Shown here: positions 24,904-34,457 of the stretch, piece by piece
How positions within the stretch are numbered: position 1 is the first letter of the stretch
How the letters are laid out: the number at the start of each line of letters is the position of its first letter
Assembly: GCA_051006995.1 (NCBI GenBank)
Contig: JBPCSQ010000005.1
Span: forward strand, 1-64,000
Length of the DNA: 64,000 nucleotides
From: JAIQGF01 sp051006995
GTDB taxonomy: Bacteria > Acidobacteriota > Terriglobia > Terriglobales > Acidobacteriaceae
Direction of reading: 5' to 3'
Made by a program: the position numbers and the translations under genes
Notes under the pieces: generated by a model
What the model was told of the DNA's origin: nothing
Database searches by the model: none
Seen by the model: only the letters and a program-made list of their open reading frames with translations

Positions 24904-25629
24904 TTAGCCGGCTACAGGCAGCTCGGAATCTGCAATGCCTTCGCCGAGATGACCGTCCTTCGCGGCCAGGTTTTTCCCGGCACCAAACTTCTGGATCCAC
25001 GCACGCACGAAGGCCTGCTCCACGGCGCGTGACGCCTCGGTAATCGGCAACGGCGGGACCACCGTGAGGCCGAGCATCGTCGCCAGGCGATGATAACTGT
25101 GGCGGCAGATGTGCAGGTACTCCAGCGGATATTCCGGCTTGCGCTCGCGCGCGGCCTCCGGATCGGCGTCGAGCACGTAAGCCACATCCGGGCGCGGGGC
25201 AATCGCGGCGACGAAGCGCACGAACGCGCGCGTCAGCGGATTCGCCAACGGCAGGTTGGCCAGCTCGTCATGGATGTAGCGGTCCATGATGATGACCTCC
25301 GCGCCGCGCGCACCGGCCAGCACGCGCCGCAGGTTGAGCGCGTCCATGAAATACATCCCGTGACGTGCCAGGCTCACGTACCAGCCGCGCACGTTTTTGT
25401 CGCGGCGGTTCACCGGCTTGCCCGGCGCGCCGATGCCGCGCTCGCTCTTGAACACTTTGTGCACGAAGCCTTCGCGGTAGCGCGCCAGCACGACCACGTC
25501 GTCCCAGAACGCCAGCAGACCCGTTCGCAGCCCGCGCGCTTCCAGGGCCCGGCGCAGGTTTTCGATCTGCGTGCTCTTGCCGGCGCCGTCCATGCCGGAG
25601 AAGGAGATGAGGAAAGGCCTTGATTGCAT
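24904..25629 (-). CDS. Thymidylate-kinase-like P-loop protein
   Basis: A 241-residue P-loop kinase. GMDGAGKST (residues 12-20) is the Walker A motif and MDRYIHDELANLP the family's DRY/DRF-like block. It is longer than Tmk (~210), and the C-terminal half is divergent (HSYHRLATMLGLTVVPPLPI). It is the last gene of a minus-strand cluster containing a flippase and a nucleotidyltransferase, so the substrate may be a sugar-nucleotide precursor rather than dTMP. A classical housekeeping Tmk cannot be excluded. Confidence 0.75.
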   Translation of the reverse strand: MQSRPFLISFSGMDGAGKSTQIENLRRALEARGLRTGLLAFWDDVVVLARYREGFVHKVFKSERGIGAPGKPVNRRDKNVRGWYVSLARHGMYFMDALNLRRVLAGARGAEVIIMDRYIHDELANLPLANPLTRAFVRFVAAIAPRPDVAYVLDADPEAARERKPEYPLEYLHICRHSYHRLATMLGLTVVPPLPITEASRAVEQAFVRAWIQKFGAGKNLAAKDGHLGEGIADSELPVAG

Positions 25630-25640
25630 AGCTCACGTCC

Positions 25641-25736
25641 ATTCACTACCGAGATACAGAGGGCCCCAAGATTCACTGAGAAAGCGTTCTTATTCTCTCG
25701 GTGCTCCCTCGGTGACTCGGTGTCTCGGTGGTGAGA
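25641..25736. repeat. CACCGAG-family palindrome
   Basis: Left arm TTCACTACCGAGATACAGAG; right arm CGGTGACTCGGTGTCTCGGT with GGTGAG, plus an inner TTCTCTCGGTGCTCC. It separates the Pro/Gln-rich gene from the kinase-like gene in the same operon direction. Confidence 0.85.
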
Positions 25737-25740
25737 AACC

Positions 25741-26226
25741 TCACCGCGCCGCGCCCGGAGGAACGCTCGGGGTGCCGCGTGACAGTGCTACCACCGCGCC
25801 CAGCGCCGCGCCGCCGGCAGCGATGGCGCCCAGCTTGATGAGGAACGAGCGCATCTGCTTCTGCTTCGCTGGAGCGATCGCCGTGCCTGCGGGCTTGGAG
25901 GCCGCGCCGCCCGCCGTCGGTCCGGTCTGCGCCGCCGCTGCGCCCAGCGGCGTCTGGTCCTTCTTCTTGTTTTGGTCCTGCTTGTTCTGGTCTTGCTGCT
26001 GCGGCGTTTCCGAGCCTTGCGGCAGCGCGGGCGTGCCTACCGGTTGCTGAGCCGTCGAAGGCGCATCGGGCAGCGGCTGCGGCGGCTCGGTCGTGCCGGT
26101 CCGATCGGTCGTGGCCGGCTGGGTCTGCGCGCTCTGTTGCGCCTGCACCAGTTGCGGGCCGCCGAGCAGCACGAACAGCAGCAGTACGCACAGGAACGGA
26201 ACCAACTTGGCGATTTTCGGGTTCAT
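25741..26226 (-). CDS. Secreted or membrane-anchored Gln/Pro/Ala-rich protein
   Basis: A 161-residue protein of unknown function. A signal-like helix (LVPFLCVLLLFVLLGGPQLV) is followed by ~80 low-complexity Gln/Pro/Thr/Ala residues including QQQDQNKQDQNKKKDQ. A C-terminal hydrophobic segment (FLIKLGAIAAGGAALGAVVA) could anchor it. The ATG at 26226 (27 bases after the upstream gene's stop, GGAG-like sequence before it) is better than the longer frame, which overlaps that gene. Membership in the polysaccharide-like cluster is by position. A protein of the same layout is encoded at 39979. Confidence 0.6.
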   Translation of the reverse strand: MNPKIAKLVPFLCVLLLFVLLGGPQLVQAQQSAQTQPATTDRTGTTEPPQPLPDAPSTAQQPVGTPALPQGSETPQQQDQNKQDQNKKKDQTPLGAAAAQTGPTAGGAASKPAGTAIAPAKQKQMRSFLIKLGAIAAGGAALGAVVALSRGTPSVPPGAAR

Positions 26227-26252
26227 CGGGGGAACACTCCTTGGATTCGGGA

Positions 26253-27041
26253 CTATTTCGCTTCCATAGCTGTACCGGTATCCGGCGCGGCGTACGGCGG
26301 CGCCAATCCCGGCCGATCGAGTTCGGCGACCAGGCGCCCGACATCCGCTTCCCGGTTGCCGAAATGTTTCAGACGATTTGCGGCGTAGCGCAGCATGTTG
26401 GCGACGGTCGGGTCGCCGTACCAGCAGCACTGGGCCATGCGCGGCGACGCGCCGAAGTACATGCGGAAGCGGCTTTTCAGCAGCTCCGGCGAAACCAGCA
26501 GCGCGGCGGTCAGGCGATGGTTTCCTTCCAGAATGGTGACCGGCAATTCATCGTTGATGCCGATCAGCACGACGGCGCTCCGGTCGTCACGAGCGGCCAA
26601 ATCGCGGCTGAAGGCGCGCACCCCGTCCACGATGGAGCCGACATCGGAAATCTCGACGCCACCATGCGCGGTGCCGCCGACGACGCGCACGCCGTGGAAG
26701 TCGCGAGCGCGAATCTGCTCGACCACATGGCGCAGCAGGCAGTTGCGGCCGCCAATCTTGCGCCAGTGCGTCCGGGCGAAAACGCACAGCCGGTCGAGAT
26801 CGGAATCCTCAAGTTGCACGCGCCACCACTGCGTATCGCGGGGAATCTGGTTCCACATGTGTCCGCGGCGCCGATAGAAGAGCGCGCGGCGGAGCGCGTC
26901 CTGGCGCGGATCGTTGGCGTCGCCGCTCTCAACCATGGCAGCGAAGCGGTCGCGGTCGCGATCGAAATCGTGGTGATGGAATTCGTTGCGCAGGAATTCC
27001 CAGATCACCTCGGCTTCCGAGGCCGCGCGGAACTTGTTCAT
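26253..27041 (-). CDS. Uncharacterised protein with ParB/Srx-like motif
   Basis: A 262-residue soluble protein with no signal peptide. The segment ILEGNHRLTAAL (about residues 167-178) resembles the ExxHR box of ParB/sulfiredoxin-fold proteins, where it binds a nucleotide. The preceding region has VVLIGINDELPVT, in the right relative place. Other parts (WWRVQLEDSDLDRLCVF; GNREADVGRLVAEL) are not recognised. It overlaps the flippase stop by 4 bases (ATGA), so it is translationally coupled to that gene. That pairing suggests a role in polysaccharide synthesis or its control rather than chromosome partition. Confidence 0.55.
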   Translation of the reverse strand: MNKFRAASEAEVIWEFLRNEFHHHDFDRDRDRFAAMVESGDANDPRQDALRRALFYRRRGHMWNQIPRDTQWWRVQLEDSDLDRLCVFARTHWRKIGGRNCLLRHVVEQIRARDFHGVRVVGGTAHGGVEISDVGSIVDGVRAFSRDLAARDDRSAVVLIGINDELPVTILEGNHRLTAALLVSPELLKSRFRMYFGASPRMAQCCWYGDPTVANMLRYAANRLKHFGNREADVGRLVAELDRPGLAPPYAAPDTGTAMEAK

Positions 27042-28354
27042 GCCGCCTCCTGCAAGACGCGCTGCGGGCGCAACCGGCGGACGAGAAGCGCCAGGGCCAC
27101 GATGCCCAAAAGTACGGCCATCATGACGAGCTGCACCAGCACCACTTCTGTGAGTGTCGCGTGGAACAGGAAGATGCCTGCCACTATCGCCACCGCGATC
27201 GCCAGTTGGACCCAGGCGGTATTGGCGATGCGGCGGGACATTTCATAGGTGATGAGCACGACGCTGAGCGAGTACACGCCGGCCATGAGCGCGCACAGCG
27301 GCAGCAGGCTGTCGAGCCCGCCACCGGCAAACGCCGAGCCGAAAACGGTGCTCAGCACGAAGTGGGGAAACGCGGAAAGAAACAGGACGAAGCCGCCCGA
27401 GATGCCGATGACGAACAGCACCGGCACAGCCAGAATGCTTTTGGCGCTCTCTCCTTCCGCAGCGCCCGCGGAGATGGGAAACATTGCGCTCACCACCATC
27501 CAGGAGGCGAAATACACCAGCCGCCCGACCAGCGCGCGAGTGGCGTAGAGCCCGGCAATGGCGGGTGGAAAGAAGTGCTTTACCAGCACGATGTCGGTGT
27601 TGCTGATAATGACCTGGCCGACGAAAAAGACGATGGCCTGCAGCGCCTCGCGCGAAGAGGCGGGAAGATCCGCCGAGGTTTCCATCTTCAATTCCGGCGG
27701 AACGGGCAGCACATACGCAAGCAGAACGGAGGCGGAGATGGCGGCAATGGCGCCCATGGCTCCGAAGCCGCCTTCGACCAGCAGGACGGCGGCCACGAAC
27801 TTCAACAGGGCTTCGACGATGTAGGAGGAGGCAAGCCGCGGGAAGGCGCACATGCCCTGCATACCGCCGCGACGTGCGCCCAGCGGAACATAGAAAGTGA
27901 AGCCGACGGCCAGCACCACGATCATCCACGGTGACGGAAGATTGAGGTACTGCGCCACAGCCCCACTGGCAGCCAACAGCACGGCGCCGATTGCCAGCCC
28001 TACCTTCCACGCATTGCGCAGCAGACGCTGATACACCGCGGCCTTGGCTTCCATGATTTCGTTGCGCGCTACCAGCTTGGCGCATACCAACTGGAACGAA
28101 AGCGTAACGGCGGAAACCAGCATGAGCAGGGTGATGGCGACCGCGGCGTGGCCAAATCCGGCCGGGCCGAGCATGCGCGCGACGGCGACGTTGTAGGCGA
28201 AGTTAAGAACGCTGACCAGCGCCGAGCCGGCCAGCATGATGACGCTGCCGCCCAGCAGGCGGCTTCGCGTGGAACGCTGTGAGCGGAGACTCTGGATGGC
28301 CGCGCGCCAACCGAGGCGCGGTACCGGGACCGCCGTAGTTTCGGAGATGGACAT
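27038..28354 (-). CDS. Polysaccharide/oligosaccharide flippase (MATE/MOP superfamily, Wzx-like)
   Basis: A 438-residue membrane protein with about 12-14 helices. It starts with a basic cytoplasmic stretch (LRSQRSTRSRLLGGS) and then VSVLNFAYNVAVARMLGPAGFGH, typical of the Wzx/RfbX-type flippase first helices. These proteins move undecaprenyl-linked glycan units across the inner membrane. I chose ATG 28354 (4 bases after the STAS stop). It is followed, with stop/start overlap, by the ParB-like gene. The glycan transported is unknown, and no glycosyltransferase or polymerase lies in the window. Confidence 0.82.
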   Translation of the reverse strand: MSISETTAVPVPRLGWRAAIQSLRSQRSTRSRLLGGSVIMLAGSALVSVLNFAYNVAVARMLGPAGFGHAAVAITLLMLVSAVTLSFQLVCAKLVARNEIMEAKAAVYQRLLRNAWKVGLAIGAVLLAASGAVAQYLNLPSPWMIVVLAVGFTFYVPLGARRGGMQGMCAFPRLASSYIVEALLKFVAAVLLVEGGFGAMGAIAAISASVLLAYVLPVPPELKMETSADLPASSREALQAIVFFVGQVIISNTDIVLVKHFFPPAIAGLYATRALVGRLVYFASWMVVSAMFPISAGAAEGESAKSILAVPVLFVIGISGGFVLFLSAFPHFVLSTVFGSAFAGGGLDSLLPLCALMAGVYSLSVVLITYEMSRRIANTAWVQLAIAVAIVAGIFLFHATLTEVVLVQLVMMAVLLGIVALALLVRRLRPQRVLQEAA

Positions 28355-28358
28355 AGGT

Positions 28359-28808
28359 TCAGGCAGCCAGGTCTGCCGGGGCAGCGCCCTCCGCTGAGTT
28401 GGATGCGGCCGCACGCGGCGGCGCCAGTTGAGGAATTGCCGGCATGGTGAATACGGCCGGTTGCTTCAAATGTGCAGGCAGGAAGCGGCTGAAGCTGAGG
28501 ACGGCATCGCTGGAGCTTTCGTAAATCTCGAACAGCCGCTCGGTACGGGTCATCTCCAGGATAATTGCCATCTGAGGCGAGAGCGCCGCCAGCTTCAGGT
28601 CGCCGTCGCGCCGGATGACGTGCGACAGGCATTGCAACAGCATTTCGACGCCCGCTGCATCCACCTGCTTGACCTGCGAGCAATCGAACACGATTTGCGG
28701 CCGGTCCGAATTCAGGATCGGGTCCATTTCCCGGCAAAACGCCCGCGCCTGTTTCAAGTTCAGGCGTTCGGGAATGCGCTTCACCACTACGGGCCTATTG
28801 GTCTCCAT
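28359..28808 (-). CDS. STAS-domain protein without the phosphorylatable serine
   Basis: A 149-residue protein; residues ~5-110 form a STAS domain (IVFDCSQVKQVDAAGVEML). In anti-sigma antagonists the loop is D-S/T-S-G; here it is DAAG (residues 50-53), so the usual phospho-switch is missing. The rest is a Pro/Ala-rich tail. It starts at ATG 28808 with GAGGAG directly upstream and overlaps the nucleotidyltransferase gene end by 14 bases. It is located between a nucleotidyltransferase and a flippase, so a scaffold role in polysaccharide assembly is a possible inference. Confidence 0.75.
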   Translation of the reverse strand: METNRPVVVKRIPERLNLKQARAFCREMDPILNSDRPQIVFDCSQVKQVDAAGVEMLLQCLSHVIRRDGDLKLAALSPQMAIILEMTRTERLFEIYESSSDAVLSFSRFLPAHLKQPAVFTMPAIPQLAPPRAAASNSAEGAAPADLAA

Positions 28809-29964
28809 ATCTCCTCGCGACTGCAAGACTGGCGGGGAACGAGGAGGCTTCACGGGAAGCCTCGAATCCGGCGGGCGCGCTCAGGGCCGAAGAAGGCGCA
28901 TGAGCGGCCGCAGGGAATTCCTTGGGCTGGTCGCGATGGGACGTCGCGAACAGCCCACGGAAGAATTGCAGCGGCAAGTAGGCCGCCAGCGAGGCCGCGC
29001 TGCTCAGGGCGCGCAACGACGCGTGTTCGGAAACGGTGTCCATCAACCGGGGATCGGAGATCTCGACTTCAACGTTGCGCGCCAGGTGCAGCAGCCGTCT
29101 GCCTCCGGCCACTGCGTGCGCAACGTCCAATCCCGGACCGATGCAGGTGTAGGGCAGCACGGTAGCGTTCTCGATGACCGTGCCGGTGTCGATTTCGGCG
29201 TGGTGCTCGATTACGCTGCCGCGCGTGATGACCGCGGCGGCGCGGACGTTGGCGTGAGCTCCGATAAATGCCGGCGCAAGAATGCGGGCGCGGCGGTCTA
29301 CCCGCGCGCTCGGGGCAATCCAGATACCGGGGCGGCGCTCCTCACCGATGGAGGCAAGCGGCACGCGCTGCATGAGTGCGTCCACCGCCAGGGCGCGCAG
29401 GTCTCGCGCGCTGGCCAACGGGTTGAAGTAGCCACGGAAAACCCACTCTCCACTTGCGGCGCGGCACTGCTGAAGGTGATGACGGAAAAGATAAGCGGCG
29501 TCGTTGCGCCGGGAGGACGCGATCATAAACAGGCCAAGCCCAGCGCCGTTGCCGTCCACGGCGCGGGTAACGTGGGCGCGGCCGTCGAGGTGGCGCTGAA
29601 GAAATTCCTCCACTTCGAATTCGGCATAGCCGCCGAGACGCAGCACGAGAACTCCTTCGGCGCCGGCCTGTGCATGATCGGAGAAGGCGTTTTCAGCAAC
29701 ACGGAAAAGCTGTCCGGCGGCGACGGTGGTCCAGTTGAGCGCCTGCTGAGCGTTGCGTATCGCGCCTTCCAGCGGCGGCATTGGCATTTCACTGATAACG
29801 CTAATCGCGCCGATGCCTTGAGCTTGGAGCCGGTCGACGATGCGGTGCAGTACCGGCCGCCCAAGGACGTCGTGCAAGGCGAGAGGAGTGCCCGCGAAGG
29901 ACTCCGCTTCCGGTCCGAATTCTGGCTTGGCGCCGCCGATCAGGATGATGGCCCTTACGTCCAC
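28795..29964 (-). CDS. Nucleotidyltransferase-like protein with left-handed beta-helix C-terminus
   Basis: A 389-residue protein resembling sugar-1-phosphate nucleotidyltransferases with an LbH domain. The N-terminus (VRAIILIGGAKP...GRPVLHRIVDRL) keeps the fold's first strand and 'P-L-hydrophobic' pattern but lacks the GxGTRL activation motif. The C-terminal half has hexapeptide repeats (IAPSARV, RARILAP, AFIGAHA, RGSVIEHHA, GTVIENAT). It may bind sugar nucleotides without catalysis, or have diverged. Start GTG 29964 has GGAGGAG 8 bases upstream; the longer frame is unsupported. It is the first gene of the minus-strand cluster. Confidence 0.7.
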   Translation of the reverse strand: MDVRAIILIGGAKPEFGPEAESFAGTPLALHDVLGRPVLHRIVDRLQAQGIGAISVISEMPMPPLEGAIRNAQQALNWTTVAAGQLFRVAENAFSDHAQAGAEGVLVLRLGGYAEFEVEEFLQRHLDGRAHVTRAVDGNGAGLGLFMIASSRRNDAAYLFRHHLQQCRAASGEWVFRGYFNPLASARDLRALAVDALMQRVPLASIGEERRPGIWIAPSARVDRRARILAPAFIGAHANVRAAAVITRGSVIEHHAEIDTGTVIENATVLPYTCIGPGLDVAHAVAGGRRLLHLARNVEVEISDPRLMDTVSEHASLRALSSAASLAAYLPLQFFRGLFATSHRDQPKEFPAAAHAPSSALSAPAGFEASREASSFPASLAVARRYGDQ

Positions 29965-30627
29965 TGTGCGGTCTCCTCCGATGCCGCGGACGACCCAGGG
30001 ACGTACGCGAACGAAATGTCTGGGGAATGGCGGGGCGCGCGGGGATAACGGCTGGCGCATTTGTCCCGGCAAAACCGTTTCGACAGGCTGCTTCTCATGG
30101 GCCCCTCTGGCGCTCTAAGGACAGGCAGCGCAACCGCTTTGTGTTGCCTGCGGCCAGCAGTTGGATTGTTGAACGACCGTTGTCTATTCCGAGGCGCGAC
30201 GCTACGCCCGGAGTGTGCTGCGCTACACCAACGTTTCAGGTGCAGTGTGCTGCTCTAAGAGATGGCGAAATCACCGGGTACGTTGTCACCGTAGTTATCA
30301 ATCTATCGATAAACAACGGGCCGGCGTATGCTGCCCGCCACCTGCTTAGGTCGGCCCTTTCCGTGAAACAGCGGCAGAACGGCCGGCAAAAATAGTCTCG
30401 CAAGCAAGCTGCCACTCCTCGATGTGTTAACTGTGTGTTAAACAGCAGTTCTGCCCGTCAAGCCCGGGTTCGGAGTACCGTGATGCGGTACCGGGATTCC
30501 GTCAGTGGCTGCGGCGGTGCTCAGGTGCGGCGTGTTGTAGATGCAGGAGTGAGAAGTCTCAGGGTGCGCGAGGTTACATTTTGTAACACCGCGGAAGCAG
30601 CAGAACCATTCCCGCGGACGGCAGTCG
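29965..30627. other. 663-base intergenic region upstream of the polysaccharide-like operon
   Basis: No convincing gene: the open frames here lack ribosome sites and protein-like composition. It should contain the promoter of the minus-strand operon. An AT-rich spot at 30285-30315 includes CTATCGATAG-like symmetry (AATCTATCGATAAAC), and a GTGTTAACTGTGTGTTAAAC near-tandem lies at about 30424. No promoter can be assigned with confidence. Confidence 0.45.
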
Positions 30628-31464
30628 TTAGTTGTTCCTGGTCGCGACCACGCGAGGAATGCCCTGCAGATCGGGAATGACGCGGAGCTCGGCCCAGTCG
30701 CGCAGCAGCTTGCGAACCGCGGCCTCCATGGAGTAACCGATTTCCATGGCCAGCCAGCCGCCGGGCTGGAGTGCGGCGCGCGCCTGCGGAACCAGGCGGC
30801 GGATGACGTCGAGACCTTCCGCGCCGGCGAAGACAGCCGAGTGCGGCTCGAATTTGCGGACTTCGAGTTGGACTTTGTCGAACTCGCTGTCGCCGACGTA
30901 GGGGGGATTCGAAGCGATGATGTCGAACGGCCCTTCGACGCCGGTGAGTAAGTCGGTGGCATGAAACACCACGCGCTGATCGAGGCCGAGGCGAGCGGCG
31001 TTGGCGCGCGCGAATTCCAGCGCCTGGGCGGAATCTTCGGTGGCGTGAATTTCGGCGCGCGGAAATTCGGTGGCCAGCGCCAGCGCGACGCAGCCGGAGC
31101 CGGTTCCGACGTCCACGATGCGAGGAAAGCGGATGCCGGCGGCGAGTTCGAGCACGGTTTCGACCAAGTGCTCGGTTTCAGGACGCGGTATCAGCACGCC
31201 GGGTCCGACGACGAAATCCAAGCCCCAGAATTCCTGATGGCCGGTGATGTATTGGGCGGGAATGCCGCGGGCGCGCTGGGCGAGCGCCTCATCGTAGCGT
31301 TCAGTTTCCGCCGGCGAAAGTTCGCGCTCGGGATGCGCGTAGAGGTAGGCGCGGTCGCAGCCGAGGACGAACATGAGCAGGACCTCGGCGTTCATCCGCG
31401 GCGATCCGACATGATTCGCCTCCAGCATGGAGACGGCGTCGCGCAGGGCGTCTTTCAGCTGCAT
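30628..31464 (-). CDS. prmC: Release factor glutamine methyltransferase PrmC
   Basis: A 278-residue SAM-dependent enzyme that methylates the glutamine of the GGQ motif in RF1 and RF2. It has the DVGTGSGCVALALA SAM-binding loop and the NPPYVG active-site motif, plus the N-terminal helical domain. The start ATG 31464 is chosen because upstream codons lie in a CACCGAG-like repeat (about 31470-31515). prfA, its substrate gene, lies 0.6 kb upstream in the same direction, with a small TonB-C gene inserted on the opposite strand between them. Confidence 0.94.
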   Translation of the reverse strand: MQLKDALRDAVSMLEANHVGSPRMNAEVLLMFVLGCDRAYLYAHPERELSPAETERYDEALAQRARGIPAQYITGHQEFWGLDFVVGPGVLIPRPETEHLVETVLELAAGIRFPRIVDVGTGSGCVALALATEFPRAEIHATEDSAQALEFARANAARLGLDQRVVFHATDLLTGVEGPFDIIASNPPYVGDSEFDKVQLEVRKFEPHSAVFAGAEGLDVIRRLVPQARAALQPGGWLAMEIGYSMEAAVRKLLRDWAELRVIPDLQGIPRVVATRNN

Positions 31465-31546
31465 TGCGACAGATTTAAACACAGAGGGACGCAGGCACGG
31501 AGGAAAGAAGCTCAATAACGGCGCGATAGCGAAGTAAAATTCCGGC

Positions 31547-32044
31547 GTGCGATTTGTAATGATAATTCTTCTGATTATCAGCGTCGGGAGGTTCGGCCAA
31601 ATAAATGAGCCTCCGAGAATTGACGAAGTGTTCCGCCAATTGCCAACGGACGAGCACGCGCGAGACTATTTGCGAATTCAACCAATAATCGTGAAACCGA
31701 GCTCCGTCTGTGCGGAATACTGCAGCGTCAATATTGACGGCAAGGTATTGCCTGTCTACAGGGTGGGCGGCGGCGTAACACCGCCGCGCGCAGTGAAGGC
31801 GTCCGCTCCGCATTATGCTGAACAGGCGCAAAAAGCGAAGTACCAGGGGACGGTGGTTCTCTTCTGCGTGATCGGCCCGGACGGCGTGCCATATGACGTG
31901 CGAGTCGCAAGATCTCTCGGTCTGGGCTTGGATGAGGAGGCCAGAAATGCGGTGCGGAAGTGGCGGTTTCGGCCAGCGATGAAGGATGGAAATCCTGTCG
32001 CTGTGATGGTCAATATCGAAGTGAACTTCAAGCTGGGCAATTGA
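31547..32044 (+). CDS. TonB C-terminal domain protein
   Basis: A 165-residue protein. The N-terminal 15 residues are hydrophobic (FVMIILLIISVG) and could be a short signal or anchor. The C-terminal ~85 residues (APHYAEQAQKAKYQGTVVLFCVIGPDG... EARNAVRKWRFRPA) match the TonB_C fold. The Pro-rich linker of true energy transducers is absent, so it may be a periplasmic TonB-like protein rather than a working TonB. GTG 31547 is the likely start. It sits between prmC and prfA on the opposite strand, interrupting a common housekeeping gene order. Confidence 0.75.
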   Translation: MRFVMIILLIISVGRFGQINEPPRIDEVFRQLPTDEHARDYLRIQPIIVKPSSVCAEYCSVNIDGKVLPVYRVGGGVTPPRAVKASAPHYAEQAQKAKYQGTVVLFCVIGPDGVPYDVRVARSLGLGLDEEARNAVRKWRFRPAMKDGNPVAVMVNIEVNFKLGN

Positions 32045-32049
32045 CTGAA

Positions 32050-33129
<1,080 letters not shown>

Positions 33130-33308
33130 GATTGATGGTCGACGGTCGGCGGTCTCTCGCGTCGGGCACGACCGAGGCAGCGAGGCCACCGAGATTCACC
33201 GAGGGAGTCTTTTTGAAACAATTCTCGGTGACGCCTCGGCGCTCTCTGTGTCTCGGTGGTGATATTGGGAGTTTAACATCCGTCGGCCGTCGACCATCGA
33301 CCGTCGGC
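33130..33308. repeat. Nested palindrome: GTCGACGGTC arms around a CACCGAG-family repeat
   Basis: Outer arms: GATGGTCGACGGTCGGCGG (33134-33152) and CCGTCGGCCGTCGACCATCG with ACCGTCGGC (33280-33308). Inner arms: GGCCACCGAGATTCACCGAG (33184-33203) and ATTCTCGGTGACGCCTCGGC plus GTGTCTCGGTGGTGA (33221-33262). Two repeat flavours are therefore nested between the prfA start and the DUF1385 stop. Confidence 0.85.
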
Positions 33309-34297
33309 TACGCTATCACCAGCTCCCCGCCGCGCTGGGCTTCCAGTTCCATGGCGTGGTCCAAGGCGCCGATGGCGCATTCCAACTGGTCGTCGGAGGG
33401 AGGCTGGGTGGTGATGCGCTGCAACCACAGTCCGGGAGCGGTCATGATGGAAAACAGCGAGCCGCGGTGCCTGGCCGCGAAGCGGATGATTTCATAGGAC
33501 ACGCCGGCAATGAATGGCAGCAGCGCAATCCGGATGGCAAAGCGGGTGGCGAACGTATGCACCGGGACGGCAGTGTAGACGGCAATCGAGAGGAGCATCA
33601 CCGTCATCAGGAAGCTTGTGCCGCAGCGCGGGTGCCAGGTGACGTATTTCTGGACCGACGCGGGCGTCATCGAATCTTTCGCTTCGAAGGCAAACACGGT
33701 CTTGTGCTCGGCGCCGTGGTACTGGTAGACGCGGCGCAGGTCGGCCCACAACGAGGTCGCCCAGATAAACAGAAGGAAGAGGGCGATGCGGATAATGCCG
33801 TCCACCAGGTTGAAGACGATCTGGTTGCCGAAGACAGGCGAGACGCGCTGCTTCAGCTCAGTGGCAGCCACCAGCGGAATGAACTTGTACATGAAGATGA
33901 AGAAGCCGACCGAGAGCAGGATGTTGAGGGCGGCGACCCATCCGTTGATTTCGATTTTCTTGCCCTTGGTATCGGCCTGAGCATCGCCGAGGGCGACATT
34001 GGCGGAGAATCGCAACGCGCGAAAGCCCAGTCCCATGGCTTGACCAAGGGTGACCACCCCGCGAATCACGGGCCAGGCCATCCACTTGTGCTTCTCCGAG
34101 GGGCGCTCCAAGGGCTCGGAATGCGAAGCGATGGAGCCGTCCTGCTTGCGCACGCAAATCCCCCAGGCATGGGGCGAGCGCATCATGACGCCCTCGAGCA
34201 CGGCCTGGCCACCGACCAGAATGTCTTCGCCGCTTTCCAGCGCCGGCAAGAGTTGCACGGCAGCTAAAAAACGCAGGTATTTACGCCAGTTGGTCAT
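33308..34297 (-). CDS. DUF1385 membrane protein (YqhQ-like)
   Basis: A 329-residue membrane protein. The DUF1385 signature near the N-terminus is VGGQAVLEGVMMRSP (about residues 28-42). Later blocks YHGAEHKTVFAFE and HPRCGTSFL are the conserved metal-like His/Cys motifs of the family. About five helices are predicted by eye. The function of the family is unknown, though it commonly neighbours prfA. AAGGATG precedes the ATG. The C-terminal residues end at the edge of the nested palindrome. Confidence 0.88.
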   Translation of the reverse strand: MTNWRKYLRFLAAVQLLPALESGEDILVGGQAVLEGVMMRSPHAWGICVRKQDGSIASHSEPLERPSEKHKWMAWPVIRGVVTLGQAMGLGFRALRFSANVALGDAQADTKGKKIEINGWVAALNILLSVGFFIFMYKFIPLVAATELKQRVSPVFGNQIVFNLVDGIIRIALFLLFIWATSLWADLRRVYQYHGAEHKTVFAFEAKDSMTPASVQKYVTWHPRCGTSFLMTVMLLSIAVYTAVPVHTFATRFAIRIALLPFIAGVSYEIIRFAARHRGSLFSIMTAPGLWLQRITTQPPSDDQLECAIGALDHAMELEAQRGGELVIA

Positions 34298-34457
34298 TCA
34301 CATCCTTGGATGGCCGGAGCAGTCCCGGGGGTTATTCCAGCGTAGCCGCAAGCGGGAGGGCTGTCAATTTTGGCGCGTTCTGAAATCGTATCAAGAATAA
34401 GAAAGGACATCCCATCCGGGAACTCGCTGGTACGTTGAGATAAGGAGTGAACCCGGT

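Noticed and set aside
30027..30395. 122-residue open frame upstream of the polysaccharide-like operon
   Set aside because: No ribosome site, no protein-like hydrophobic or charge pattern and no family resemblance.
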